Source of the DNA: Alphaproteobacteria bacterium
GTDB lineage: Bacteria; Pseudomonadota; Alphaproteobacteria; Caulobacterales; Hyphomonadaceae
NCBI GenBank assembly: GCA_016125405.1
Contig: WGLW01000019.1
Span: 1 to 64,000 of the forward strand
DNA: 64,000 nucleotides
Direction of reading: 5' to 3'
Below are positions 54,089-62,529 of the stretch, in pieces. Position numbers and translations under genes: made by a program. Numbering within the stretch: the stretch's first letter is position 1; the number at the start of each line of letters is the position of its first letter. Under the pieces are notes generated by a model. The model searched no databases, was not told the origin of the DNA, and saw nothing but the letters and a program-made list of their open reading frames with translations.

Positions 54089-56914
54089 ATGAAATCCGCG
54101 AAACAATCAAAATCCACACTCCGACAACGACTTTGCAGCACGCTTTCGCCGTCAATCGCGATCGCCACAACGCTTTGTGCAGCCGCGCTCGGGGGCGCCG
54201 CGTATGCACAATCGGCTCCGGCCGCAGATCCTGCGGCCCAGCCAGCCGCAGCCGGCGACAACAGCGATGTGATCATCGTCACCGGCACGCGGAAAGTCGG
54301 AATGGTGGCGGCGGACAGCCCTGCACCGGTCCAGGTGGTGACCAGCGAAGTGCTTCAGGAGACTGGCGCAAGCGACCTGATGAACGCGCTCTCCGTCCAG
54401 ACGCCGTCGTTCAACGCCAACCAGGTTGGCGGCGACATGGCCAGCCAGACGCTGACGGCGCAGATGCGCGCCCTTTCGCCCAACCACGCGTTGGTGCTCG
54501 TCAACGGGCACCGGCGTCACATCACCTCCAACGTGGCCCCGGGAAGCGGCGCGATGGCGGCGGACATGTCCCACATTCCCAGCTCCGCGATCAAACGGGT
54601 CGAGGTGCTCACGGACGGCGCAGCCGCCCTCTACGGTTCGGACGCCATCGCCGGCGTGTTCAACATCATCCTGAAGGACGATACGTCCGGTGGCTCGCTG
54701 ACAGGCGGTTATTCGGCCTATGACGACGGCGGCGGCAATGACGCCAACTACCAGGGCACCTACGCCTTTGGCGGCGACAACTACTTCTTCGACATCAGCG
54801 CGGAAATCGAGAACCGCGATTCGGTCAATCGCCCGACGCTTTACGGCCCGGCGCTTTGCGTCGCCGACATCGCGGCCTGCCAAGCCTACAACACGACCGG
54901 CTACCAGAAATATGGATCAACCGCCTACCGCAACGGTTCGATCAATACGTACACCGGCACCAACGACATCTACATGGTGGACAACCCGGAATTTCCGTAC
55001 CTGAACCATGCAGGCGACCCGCCGGAACTTCACCGCAAGGAGGTGATGTTCAACTCGGGCTGGGACATCAACGAGCATTTCCAGCTCTACAGCTATGGCA
55101 GCTTTGGCGCGAAACAGGCCAAGTCCCAGGAAAACTATCGTCGCCCCTCGCAGGATGGCGGTGTGGACCTCAACCATGACGGCGACACGAAGGATACGGT
55201 TGACGGCGTCGTCGAAGCCAACGTCAACAAATACCTCTACGGCTTCCTGCCCTACGAGGCGTCCGACGAGCGGGACTTCGAGTTTGCGGTCGGCGCAAGG
55301 GGCGACATCGCAGACTGGCGCTGGGATGTCGCGACCGTCTACGGCAAGAACAAGATGGACGTCTTTACGCTGAACTCCATGAACTTCTCGCTGTGGAAGG
55401 ACACGGGCTATTCGCAGGAGAACTTCTACGACGGCGCCTACTGGTCGTCTCAATGGACGACATCCGGCACCCTGTCGAAAGACTTCAATATCGGTCTCGC
55501 CAAGCCGATGACGTTCGCCGCCGGCGGCGAATACCGCATCGACAAGTACGGCATCAAGGCAGGCGAGCCCGCGTCCTACTATGGCTCAGGCGCATCCTCC
55601 TTCCCCGGCTACAACCCGGCAACGAACACCGGCTCGTACGATCGCAATGCCTACGCGGCCTTCGTCAACTTCATCGTCGAGCCGACCAACAACTGGCTGA
55701 TCGACGTGGCGGGCCGCTACGAGAACTACAGCGACTTCGGCGATGAAACGATCGGCAAGCTGACCACCCGCTACGATATCACGCCCTGGCTAGCGGTCCG
55801 CGGCACGGCTTCGACGGGCTTCCGGGCGCCAACACTCGGCGAGGAATACTATTCGGCGGTGAACGTCGGCCCGACCAGCGCCAGCCCGCAGCTGCAGCCG
55901 AACGGCCCCGGCGCCGCCACGCTCGGCTTCGGCGGCGGCCTGCAGCCGGAAACGTCGAAGAACTTCAGCGCAGGTTTTGTTTTGAATGATGTCATTCCGA
56001 ACCTCACCATGACGCTGGACGCCTACCAGATCGAGATCGACGACCGGATCCTGCGCGGCACGTTCGCCTTCTCGACGGGGCAAAACGCCAACACAGTTAC
56101 GGGACGCACTGGCGGGACACCTGACTCGACCAAGCCCGATCCAGCAGATACCGACGGCAACGGCACGCCTGACGACCAGTACAACAAGGCGCTTGGCGAT
56201 GCACTGGTGGCCTTTGGCTATATCGGCGTGTGGAACGATCCGGGCGCTCCGGGCGGTTCCCTCGACTCTACGGCGCGCGCCAGTATCTCGGTTTCGCTGT
56301 TCAACAACTCCCTGTCGACCCGCACGAGCGGCATCGACTGGGTCACGAGCTATGCGAGCAAGTTCGACTGGGGCCGCATCGACTGGTCGTTGTCGGCAAA
56401 CTACAATGACATGCAGGTGCTGTCCGCCAAGGCCGCCCCTGCGGCGTTGGGCGGGGCCACCATGTACAGCCCGACCACGCTGCGGAACATGGAGACAGGC
56501 GATCCGAAATACCGGGTCAACATTGGCGCCCGGATATCGGTAGGAGACTTCAGCTTCAACCTGCGCGAAAGCATTTACGGTCCGCAGTACACGCTGTCGT
56601 CAGCCTCGTCCTATCCGCAGGTTGTCCGCGACACGCTGGATCTCGTGACCTTCAACAACGCGCTCTACTACAAGAACTCGATTGGCGTGATGGCGCTGTT
56701 CAACCTTGAAGCGTCATGGAAACCGGTCAACGACTGGAAATTCACGATCGGCGCCGACAACGTCTTCAACCAGTACCCGGACAAGGTTCCGAAGGCGATC
56801 TGGGACTACAACATCGACAGCTATCGCCAGACGGGTGGTCGCCAGTACAACTCGGGCAGCCCAATCGGCTACTTTGGCCGCAAGCTGTACGCCAAGATAT
56901 CGAAGACCTTCTAG
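54089..56914 (+). CDS. TonB-dependent outer-membrane receptor
   Basis: 941 residues. Signal peptide to about GGAAYAQ; N-terminal DVIIVTGTRKVGMVAADSPA, plug domain with LVLVNGHRRHITSNV and AIKRVEVLTDGAAALYGSDA plus IAGVFNIILK; large barrel with TTRYDITPWLAVRGTASTGF and RAPTLGEEY; C-terminal SPIGYFGRKLYAKISKTF ending in Phe. Ligand unknown. It lies 102 bases after the exported aminotransferase in the same direction and ends in a strong hairpin. Confidence 0.93.
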   Translation: MKSAKQSKSTLRQRLCSTLSPSIAIATTLCAAALGGAAYAQSAPAADPAAQPAAAGDNSDVIIVTGTRKVGMVAADSPAPVQVVTSEVLQETGASDLMNALSVQTPSFNANQVGGDMASQTLTAQMRALSPNHALVLVNGHRRHITSNVAPGSGAMAADMSHIPSSAIKRVEVLTDGAAALYGSDAIAGVFNIILKDDTSGGSLTGGYSAYDDGGGNDANYQGTYAFGGDNYFFDISAEIENRDSVNRPTLYGPALCVADIAACQAYNTTGYQKYGSTAYRNGSINTYTGTNDIYMVDNPEFPYLNHAGDPPELHRKEVMFNSGWDINEHFQLYSYGSFGAKQAKSQENYRRPSQDGGVDLNHDGDTKDTVDGVVEANVNKYLYGFLPYEASDERDFEFAVGARGDIADWRWDVATVYGKNKMDVFTLNSMNFSLWKDTGYSQENFYDGAYWSSQWTTSGTLSKDFNIGLAKPMTFAAGGEYRIDKYGIKAGEPASYYGSGASSFPGYNPATNTGSYDRNAYAAFVNFIVEPTNNWLIDVAGRYENYSDFGDETIGKLTTRYDITPWLAVRGTASTGFRAPTLGEEYYSAVNVGPTSASPQLQPNGPGAATLGFGGGLQPETSKNFSAGFVLNDVIPNLTMTLDAYQIEIDDRILRGTFAFSTGQNANTVTGRTGGTPDSTKPDPADTDGNGTPDDQYNKALGDALVAFGYIGVWNDPGAPGGSLDSTARASISVSLFNNSLSTRTSGIDWVTSYASKFDWGRIDWSLSANYNDMQVLSAKAAPAALGGATMYSPTTLRNMETGDPKYRVNIGARISVGDFSFNLRESIYGPQYTLSSASSYPQVVRDTLDLVTFNNALYYKNSIGVMALFNLEASWKPVNDWKFTIGADNVFNQYPDKVPKAIWDYNIDSYRQTGGRQYNSGSPIGYFGRKLYAKISKTF

Positions 56915-56926
56915 TCTATGCAAAAG

Positions 56927-56951
56927 CGGCCGGCGCCAATGGCGCCGGCCG
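56927..56951. terminator. bidirectional hairpin between TonB receptor and YceI genes
   Basis: CGGCCGGCGCC, loop AAT, GGCGCCGGCCG: 11-bp perfect GC stem located 12 bases after the receptor stop and 30 bases after (on the minus strand) the convergent yceI stop. The A-run on the left gives a short U tract for the minus-strand transcript. Confidence 0.7.
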
Positions 56952-56981
56952 TATCGCTTTCAGGAACGCCGTTTGCCTGCA

Positions 56982-57725
56982 CTAGCCGGCAGACGGCGTA
57001 TCCGTTTTCAGTTCGGGGCCGGAGAACTCAGCCTCGATGATGACCTCGACCTCATCCCCTACCCCCATCGTGGTGCCGGGAGCGGGAACGCCGTAGTCCA
57101 CACCGAAATCCGATCGCTTGAACGTGCCATGCGCCGAGAACCCGATCCGCGCGTGCGGATCCGCCACCATGCCGGGATAGCCGCCGTTATACGTGACATC
57201 GAGCGTGACCGGCTTGGTCACCCCATGCAGCGTGAGGTCGCCGGTCACCCGCGCCTGGCGAGCGCCTGACGTCTCAACCTTGGTCGATTTGAAGGTGATC
57301 TTGGGGAAGGACTTCACGTTGAGAAATTTCGGACCTTTCAGGTCGTCGACAAATCCGGGCGGCGGCGATGGCAATTGCAGGGACCCCGGATCGACCGTAG
57401 CCGTCAGGCTGGCGGATGAGGGATTGGATGGATCCAGCTGCATGTGCGCATCGAACTTGTCGAAATGCGCGCTGTAGTGAGAGAAGCCCAGGTGATTGAC
57501 GCGGAAGATGAGGCTCGCATGGGCCGGATCCAGCACGTAGTCGCCTGCCGGAAGCGTCGAGACTTCTTCGGGCGGCGCCGTTACCGCAGCAGGTTTGGGC
57601 GGGGCGACGGTTGTGGGTGCGTCCGGCGACGTTTCCGCCATAAGCTCGTTCTTGCCGCCGGAACACGCGGCAAGCGCGAGCGGCGTTGCGAGAGCGGCAG
57701 CGATCAATAGTGTCGATTTCTTCAC
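56982..57725 (-). CDS. YceI-family lipoprotein
   Basis: Lipocalin-like beta barrel that binds isoprenoid or other lipids in the periplasm. 247 residues; GTG start overlapping the upstream stop (GTGA) with GGAGGG five bases before it. Lipobox LAAC (Cys21), Pro/Ala linker, then the YceI domain: GDYVLDPAHASLIFRVNHLG, FSHYSAHFDKFDAHMQLDP, VKSFPKITFKSTKVE, VTGDLTLHGVTKPVTLDVTY. Last gene of an ArsR-controlled operon. Confidence 0.9.
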   Translation of the reverse strand: MKKSTLLIAAALATPLALAACSGGKNELMAETSPDAPTTVAPPKPAAVTAPPEEVSTLPAGDYVLDPAHASLIFRVNHLGFSHYSAHFDKFDAHMQLDPSNPSSASLTATVDPGSLQLPSPPPGFVDDLKGPKFLNVKSFPKITFKSTKVETSGARQARVTGDLTLHGVTKPVTLDVTYNGGYPGMVADPHARIGFSAHGTFKRSDFGVDYGVPAPGTTMGVGDEVEVIIEAEFSGPELKTDTPSAG

Positions 57726-58195
57726 GACTTCCCTCCAGTAAGTCCGGTGACCGCCGCCGCGAACTTCACAAGTGTCTGCCGCCACCCTTCTTCCATGCCG
57801 GCGATGGCGAATTTCGCGATTTCCGGTTGCATAACTCCGACGACCTTCTGGCTCATGTTCAAGGTGGTGACCCCATTCGCCTCGGTGAACCGGGCAGTTG
57901 TCAGCACTTCGAACATGGGTTTGTCGTTCGCATCAACAACCCTTGCCCGGCTTACAACCTTTTCAGGCGCAACGACTTCTTCGTAGACGCCGCGCGTCCA
58001 GTGTTCAGCGCCATCGGGCGCCACCATCGACCAGGCGAACACGCCGCCGGTCCGTGGGTCAGACATCGCTGACCCAACGCTGAACATGTCGGGAGCGAAC
58101 CACTGCTTCATGTGCTTGGCGTTCGTCCAGACGTCGAACACCAGTGCGCGCGGCGCCTTGAATTCGCGGGTGAAAGTAACCTCGGCGTGTTCCAT
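57722..58195 (-). CDS. SRPBCC (AHSA1-like) protein, second copy
   Basis: 157 residues from MEHAEVTFTREFKAPRALVF. DVWTNAKHMKQWFAPDMFSV and a C-terminal helix FAIAGMEEGWRQTLVKFAAA outline the START-like ligand cavity. The upstream open frame is a shadow; GGAG lies seven bases before this ATG, which overlaps the stop of the preceding SRPBCC gene (TAATG). Ligand unknown. Coupled at its 3' end to yceI. Confidence 0.86.
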   Translation of the reverse strand: MEHAEVTFTREFKAPRALVFDVWTNAKHMKQWFAPDMFSVGSAMSDPRTGGVFAWSMVAPDGAEHWTRGVYEEVVAPEKVVSRARVVDANDKPMFEVLTTARFTEANGVTTLNMSQKVVGVMQPEIAKFAIAGMEEGWRQTLVKFAAAVTGLTGGKS

Positions 58196-58704
58196 TATAT
58201 TGCTCCCTGAGTCTTGGCGGATTGCGAAGCCAGCAAGTCGTCGAGGCGCTCGTAGCTTTCGCGCGCGCCGCTCTCCATGCCGGAATTGATCATGCCGTCC
58301 CGGGCTTCGACGGAGGGGAACTCGCCCTCGATCACGATGCGGGTGCGACCGCCAATATTCTCGAAGCGGATCGTCTCGACGACCGGCGGAAAATCCATGT
58401 ACCCGAACGTCCAGGACAGCACCTCTGGCGCCTCGACGATGCGGAATTCTCCTTTGAACACGTGTCTCTGGTCGCCAGCGGACTGGACGATCCGCCACTT
58501 GCCGCCGACCCGCACATCGTAGGCCTGGATATCGTTCGTATATTTGCGCGGCCCCCACCAATTCGCCATGTGGTCTGCGGTGGTGAAGGCGGTCCAGACA
58601 ATATCTCGCGGAGCGTCGAACTCGCGTGTCAGCCTGATGCTGCCTTGGCCTGCGGGAGCTTCAAGATGAAACGTATCCGCCGGCTTCCGTCCTGCGATCG
58701 TCAT
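58195..58704 (-). CDS. SRPBCC (AHSA1-like) protein, first copy
   Basis: 169 residues from MTIAGRKPADTFHLEAPAGQ. LTREFDAPRDIVWTAFTTAD, HMANWWGPRKYTNDIQAYDV, and C-terminal INSGMESGARESYERLDDLL are typical of activator-of-Hsp90-like/START domains. Paralogue of the next gene by fold and motif order, but clearly diverged. GGAG seven bases upstream; four bases after arsR stop. Confidence 0.87.
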   Translation of the reverse strand: MTIAGRKPADTFHLEAPAGQGSIRLTREFDAPRDIVWTAFTTADHMANWWGPRKYTNDIQAYDVRVGGKWRIVQSAGDQRHVFKGEFRIVEAPEVLSWTFGYMDFPPVVETIRFENIGGRTRIVIEGEFPSVEARDGMINSGMESGARESYERLDDLLASQSAKTQGAI

Positions 58705-58708
58705 CGCG

Positions 58709-59044
58709 CTACTCCTTTTTATGAGACTGCAATTCATCGAGATAGTCTTCGAGGCGATCGAACCGCTGCTCCCAGAGAAGACGGTACTGATCGAGCCAAT
58801 CCGACACTGGCTTCAGATTTTCCGGCTCCAGCCGGCAAGGCCGCCATTGGGCCTCGCGGCCACGCGTAATCAGGCCGGCGCCCTCAAGAACCTTCAGGTG
58901 CTTGGAAATGCCCGGCAGGCTGATGTCGAACGGCTCGGCCAGCTCCATCACGGTGGTCTCGCCCTGAGCCAGCCGCGCAAGAATCGCCCGTCTCGTGGGA
59001 TCGGCCAGAGCGGAGAAAACCGTACTGAGAGGATCGGTCTGCAT
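58709..59044 (-). CDS. ArsR-family repressor
   Basis: 111 residues: VFSALADPTRRAILARLAQG, recognition helix FDISLPGISKHLKVLEGAGL, wing ITRGREAQWRPCRLEPENL. Lacks the CxC metal site of ArsR/SmtB proper, and belongs to the group usually found upstream of SRPBCC genes, likely sensing an organic ligand or having no ligand. Its start codon is embedded in a large palindrome, so negative autoregulation is expected. Confidence 0.92.
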   Translation of the reverse strand: MQTDPLSTVFSALADPTRRAILARLAQGETTVMELAEPFDISLPGISKHLKVLEGAGLITRGREAQWRPCRLEPENLKPVSDWLDQYRLLWEQRFDRLEDYLDELQSHKKE

Positions 59045-59082
59045 ATTTCGCCATTTGGTTATTTAACCTAATGGCGAAATAT
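59043..59082. promoter_or_regulatory. operator-like palindrome over the arsR start codon
   Basis: ATATTTCGCCAT (59043-59054) and ATGGCGAAATAT (59071-59082) are perfect inverted repeats; the inner bases add GGTT/AACC (59057-59060 with 59065-59068) around ATTT. The minus-strand arsR ATG starts at 59044, inside the left arm. A bound dimer would block both transcription and translation start. Confidence 0.65.
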
Positions 59083-59122
59083 AGGACACGGCTCGACCTG
59101 TCAACGGGTTCTGCAACCAGGA

Positions 59123-60976
59123 TCAGCCGCTGGCTTCTTCGGTCTCGCCGATGACTTCGGCGGCTTCCTCGTTCAACGCCTTGCCTTCCCTGCGCGGCGT
59201 CACCAGCGGAGCCGGCTGCGGCGTCTGAAGATTGCCGCGCATAAGGGCGCGGCCCGCGGCGAGGCCACCTGCGATCTGAAGCTCGAAGCGCTGTTCGTCC
59301 CTGCGGCGCACTTCGGCGATCACCTCGGCGGCCTCTTCCGGTTCGACGCCAAGGTCCACCAGCGCCGAGCGCCCGAATTCGAGCGCAGATTCGAAGGTTT
59401 CCCGGATCTGGTATTCGACGCCGGCCTTGATCAGGCGCAGGGAATGACCGCGGTCAAACGCACGGACAAACAGGCGGGCATGGGGAAATTCCGACTTGGC
59501 CAGTTCGACGATACGATCGGCGACATCGGGCTTGTCGACGCAGATCATGATGGCCTCGGCGTGTTCGGCGCCAGACGCCCGCAGCACGTCCAGCCGCGTA
59601 CCGTCCCCATAGTAGACCTTGAACCCGAAATTGCCAGCTGCGCGGATCATCTCGACGTCCGTATCGATGATGGAAACATCTATGCCCTTGGCGAGGAGCG
59701 GCTGGGCGACAACCTGGGCAAAGCGGCCGAAGCCGACAAACAGCACCCGGCCGTGCAGATCCGCGGCATCGTCGATGCCGTCGTGCGATTCCTTTTCCTT
59801 GGGCATGAAGCGTTCAAGCAGCATGACGTTGAGCGGCGTCAGCGCCATCGACAGGATAACGACCGCCGTCATGATCGCGCTCGTGCGGGCGTCAATCACG
59901 CTCGCGGCCAGCGCCGCGCCGTAAAGAACAAAGGCAAACTCACCGCCCTGCCCGAACAGGAATGCCCGGCGCACAGCCTCGCGATTGTCGGCTCCAAACA
60001 CGCGCGCCACCGCGTATACCCCAATGCCTTGCACCAGCATGAAGGCGGCGACGCCCGCGGCGATAAGCGGCCACTCCTGAAGGACGACATCGAGTTTCAG
60101 CGACATCCCGACGCCAACGAAGAAGAGGCCGAGCAGGATTCCGCGGAAGGGTTCGACGTCGGCCTCGAGTTGGTGCCTGAAGGTCGATTCCGACAGCAAA
60201 ACACCGGCGAGAAAGGCGCCCATCGCCATGGATAGCCCGCCCCACTGCATGAAGAGCGCAGCGCCCAGCACGACAAGCAGCGCCGCCGCCGTCATCACTT
60301 CCCGGGCGCCGGATCGCGCAAGCAACGTGAACAGCGGGTTGAGCAACCATTTGCCCGCACCGAAGACGGCCGCAACGGCCGCTGCTCCCAGCGCAAGGCT
60401 GTACCAGATCGGCTGGTGGTGCTGCGCCACGCCTTCATGGCCGTTGAGGCTGCCGAGCACGGCGACAACCGCCAGCATCGGGATGATGGTGAGATCTTCC
60501 AGCAGGAGGATCGCCACCATGCGCTGGCCGGCGGGCGTCGTCGCCTCGCCGCGGTCATCCAGCATCTTCATGATGACCGCCGTTGACGACTCAACGAACC
60601 CCATCGCAGCAATCACGGCGGCGGCTGGCGGCAGACCCGCGGCGAGACCGAGCCCGGTCAACAAGGTCGCGCAGACCAGCACCTGGGTGAGCCCGAGACC
60701 GAATATCTCCCGCCGCATCGCCCAAAGCTTCGCGGGGCGCATTTCGAGCCCGATGAGAAAGAGAAACATGACGACGCCAAGTTCGGCGACGTGAAGGATG
60801 GCGTCGGGATCCTTGAACAACCCCAGGCCGAACGGACCGACGACAAGGCCCGCCGCCAGATAGCCCAACACCGAACCCAGGCCCAGCCGCCGGAAGATGG
60901 GCACAGCGACGACGCCAGCGGCGAGCAGGGCGACCGCAAGGCCCAGTTCCATTCCGGCGTTCGCTGCTGGCTCCAT
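59123..60976 (-). CDS. Kef-type monovalent cation:proton antiporter (CPA2)
   Basis: 617 residues. About 12-13 helices (LAVALLAAGVVAVPIFRRLG, GYLAAGLVVGPFGLGLF, FLFLIGLEMRPAKLWAMRRE, GQGGEFAFVLYGAALAASVI) followed by a TrkA-N/RCK domain from about residue 400: VLFVGFGRFAQVVAQPLLAK, ISIIDTDVEMI-like VSIIDTDVEMIRAAGNFGFK, YYGDGTRLDVLRASGAEHAE. Similar to KefB/KefC glutathione-gated K+ efflux systems. A KefF/KefG partner is not adjacent. GAGGG before the ATG fixes the start. Confidence 0.92.
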   Translation of the reverse strand: MEPAANAGMELGLAVALLAAGVVAVPIFRRLGLGSVLGYLAAGLVVGPFGLGLFKDPDAILHVAELGVVMFLFLIGLEMRPAKLWAMRREIFGLGLTQVLVCATLLTGLGLAAGLPPAAAVIAAMGFVESSTAVIMKMLDDRGEATTPAGQRMVAILLLEDLTIIPMLAVVAVLGSLNGHEGVAQHHQPIWYSLALGAAAVAAVFGAGKWLLNPLFTLLARSGAREVMTAAALLVVLGAALFMQWGGLSMAMGAFLAGVLLSESTFRHQLEADVEPFRGILLGLFFVGVGMSLKLDVVLQEWPLIAAGVAAFMLVQGIGVYAVARVFGADNREAVRRAFLFGQGGEFAFVLYGAALAASVIDARTSAIMTAVVILSMALTPLNVMLLERFMPKEKESHDGIDDAADLHGRVLFVGFGRFAQVVAQPLLAKGIDVSIIDTDVEMIRAAGNFGFKVYYGDGTRLDVLRASGAEHAEAIMICVDKPDVADRIVELAKSEFPHARLFVRAFDRGHSLRLIKAGVEYQIRETFESALEFGRSALVDLGVEPEEAAEVIAEVRRRDEQRFELQIAGGLAAGRALMRGNLQTPQPAPLVTPRREGKALNEEAAEVIGETEEASG

Positions 60977-61085
60977 CGGTCCCTCATCCCCCGGCGGCCA
61001 TGCGGCCTCACGATGATTCCATGCGCTGGCATGCGGACAGTGGCAAGCGCGACATCGCCTGCGCACCGATCCCTTCGATCGGGTG

Positions 61086-61430
61086 TTACTTCAGCCGCTT
61101 CTCGAAGTCCGAGAAAAAGGCGTCTGCGTCATCCTTCAGGCGCGCTTCCATTTCGCGGTAAAGGGCGAGGACTTCCTCACCCTGACGGGTCAGCTTTGCG
61201 CCGCCGCCTCTCTTGCCACCCGCGCTCGAAGCGACCAGCGGGCGGCGAAAGGCGCCATTCATTGCATCGACCAGCTGCCAGGCCCGCGAATAACTCATCT
61301 CCATTGCCTTGGCGGCCCGGGAAATCGATCCTTCGCTGGCGATCATCTCCAGCAGATCAGCCTTTCCGGGCCCAAACGCCCGCTCGCCTTTCGCGATTAC
61401 GCGCGCCTTGATTTCGATAGCCGCCGACAT
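61086..61430 (-). CDS. ModE-like winged-helix protein without molybdate domain
   Basis: 114 residues from MSAAIEIKARVIAKGERAFG. GKADLLEMIASEGSISRAAK, AMEMSYSRAWQLVDAMNGAF and the wing VASSAGGKRGGGAKLTRQGE match the ModE N-terminal DNA-binding domain. The C-terminal Mop domains that bind molybdate are missing, as in single-domain ModE homologues. No mod genes are nearby, so its targets are unknown. Confidence 0.88.
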   Translation of the reverse strand: MSAAIEIKARVIAKGERAFGPGKADLLEMIASEGSISRAAKAMEMSYSRAWQLVDAMNGAFRRPLVASSAGGKRGGGAKLTRQGEEVLALYREMEARLKDDADAFFSDFEKRLK

Positions 61431-61492
61431 GGCCTGCCTCCACTGCGCCTCAAAGGCGACTGGCGCGATTGCAGTCGCGCGCGATCCCGGTG

Positions 61493-62320
61493 TCAACGCC
61501 CCGAAAGGCGATAGGCCCTGTCGTGAGCAAGGGCTGGAATCTTCGCCCGCGCGGACCTGACCTCCTCAAGATCGAGGCTGGCCGAAATAACGCCCGGCTC
61601 GACGTCCCCCTCCGCGAGCACCTCGCCCCATGGGCCGACTATGAGACTGTGACCGAAGGTTTCGCGGCCATCCTCGTGCTTGCCGGCCTGAGCCGGGGCG
61701 ACAATGAAGCTACCAGTCTCGATCGCGCGGGCGCGAAGCAGGATGTGCCAGTGCGCCTCGCCGGTAATCCGGGTGAAGGCGGCCGGCACGGAAATGATCT
61801 CCGCACCCGCCTTAGCCAGATCCCGATAGAGATGCGGAAAGCGCACGTCGTAGCAGACGGTCATGCCGATCTTCGCGATCGGCGTTTCGATGACAACGCC
61901 CTCTGAACCCGAAGCAAAGCTGTCGGATTCGCGATAGATGTTTCCCGCGTTGAGCTGCACATCGAACATATGGATCTTGTCGTAGCGGGCCACGACAGTT
62001 CCTTCAGGCGAGATCAGGAAACTGCGATTCGCACATTTTTCTCCGCCCGCACGTATCGGCAGGGAGCCTATGAGCAGCCAGACCTTCACCTCCGCTGCAA
62101 GCGCCCGGAAGGCGGCCAGGGCCGCATCCGCGTCCTCGCTGGTCGACTTGGCGAACGCGGCGCCAGGCTTGCGGTCGAGAAGAGACGTCATTTCGGGAGT
62201 GGCGATCAGCTGCGCGCCGCCATTCGCGGCCCGCCGGATCAATGCAGACGCCGCGTCGATATTGGCTTCGGGCCGTATGCCCGAGCGCATCTGCACGCAC
62301 GCGACGTTAACCTTGGCCAT
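61493..62320 (-). CDS. Nit-family carbon-nitrogen hydrolase (deaminated glutathione / omega-amidase type)
   Basis: 275 residues. Catalytic triad Glu43 (TPEMTSLL), Lys115 (RYDKIHMFDV) and Cys156 (VCYDVRFPHLYRDLAKAGAE). HWHILLRARAIETGSFIVAP and GHSLIVGPWGEVLAEGD are typical of Nit1/Nit2 enzymes that hydrolyse deaminated glutathione or alpha-ketoglutaramate. AAGGA six bases before the ATG. Cytosolic. Lies after the ModE-like gene on the opposite side of a polysaccharide locus. Confidence 0.9.
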   Translation of the reverse strand: MAKVNVACVQMRSGIRPEANIDAASALIRRAANGGAQLIATPEMTSLLDRKPGAAFAKSTSEDADAALAAFRALAAEVKVWLLIGSLPIRAGGEKCANRSFLISPEGTVVARYDKIHMFDVQLNAGNIYRESDSFASGSEGVVIETPIAKIGMTVCYDVRFPHLYRDLAKAGAEIISVPAAFTRITGEAHWHILLRARAIETGSFIVAPAQAGKHEDGRETFGHSLIVGPWGEVLAEGDVEPGVISASLDLEEVRSARAKIPALAHDRAYRLSGR

Positions 62321-62529
62321 GCCTGTTCCTTTTTCGTCCACTCCTGCGGCCTATACCTGCATCAAACTGCGGGATGCCCGGCGACCGCAATGCCTTCTGG
62401 AGCCGGGAGCAGGAAATTCGCGCCGGAGGCGAGAGATTCTGCGCCCGGCTTCACTTTCTGGTATGCCGTTTGCTGTCCAATAGGCAGCGCTCGTTAACCG
62501 CTGCAGCGCCGACGTCTGGAACTGTTCGA

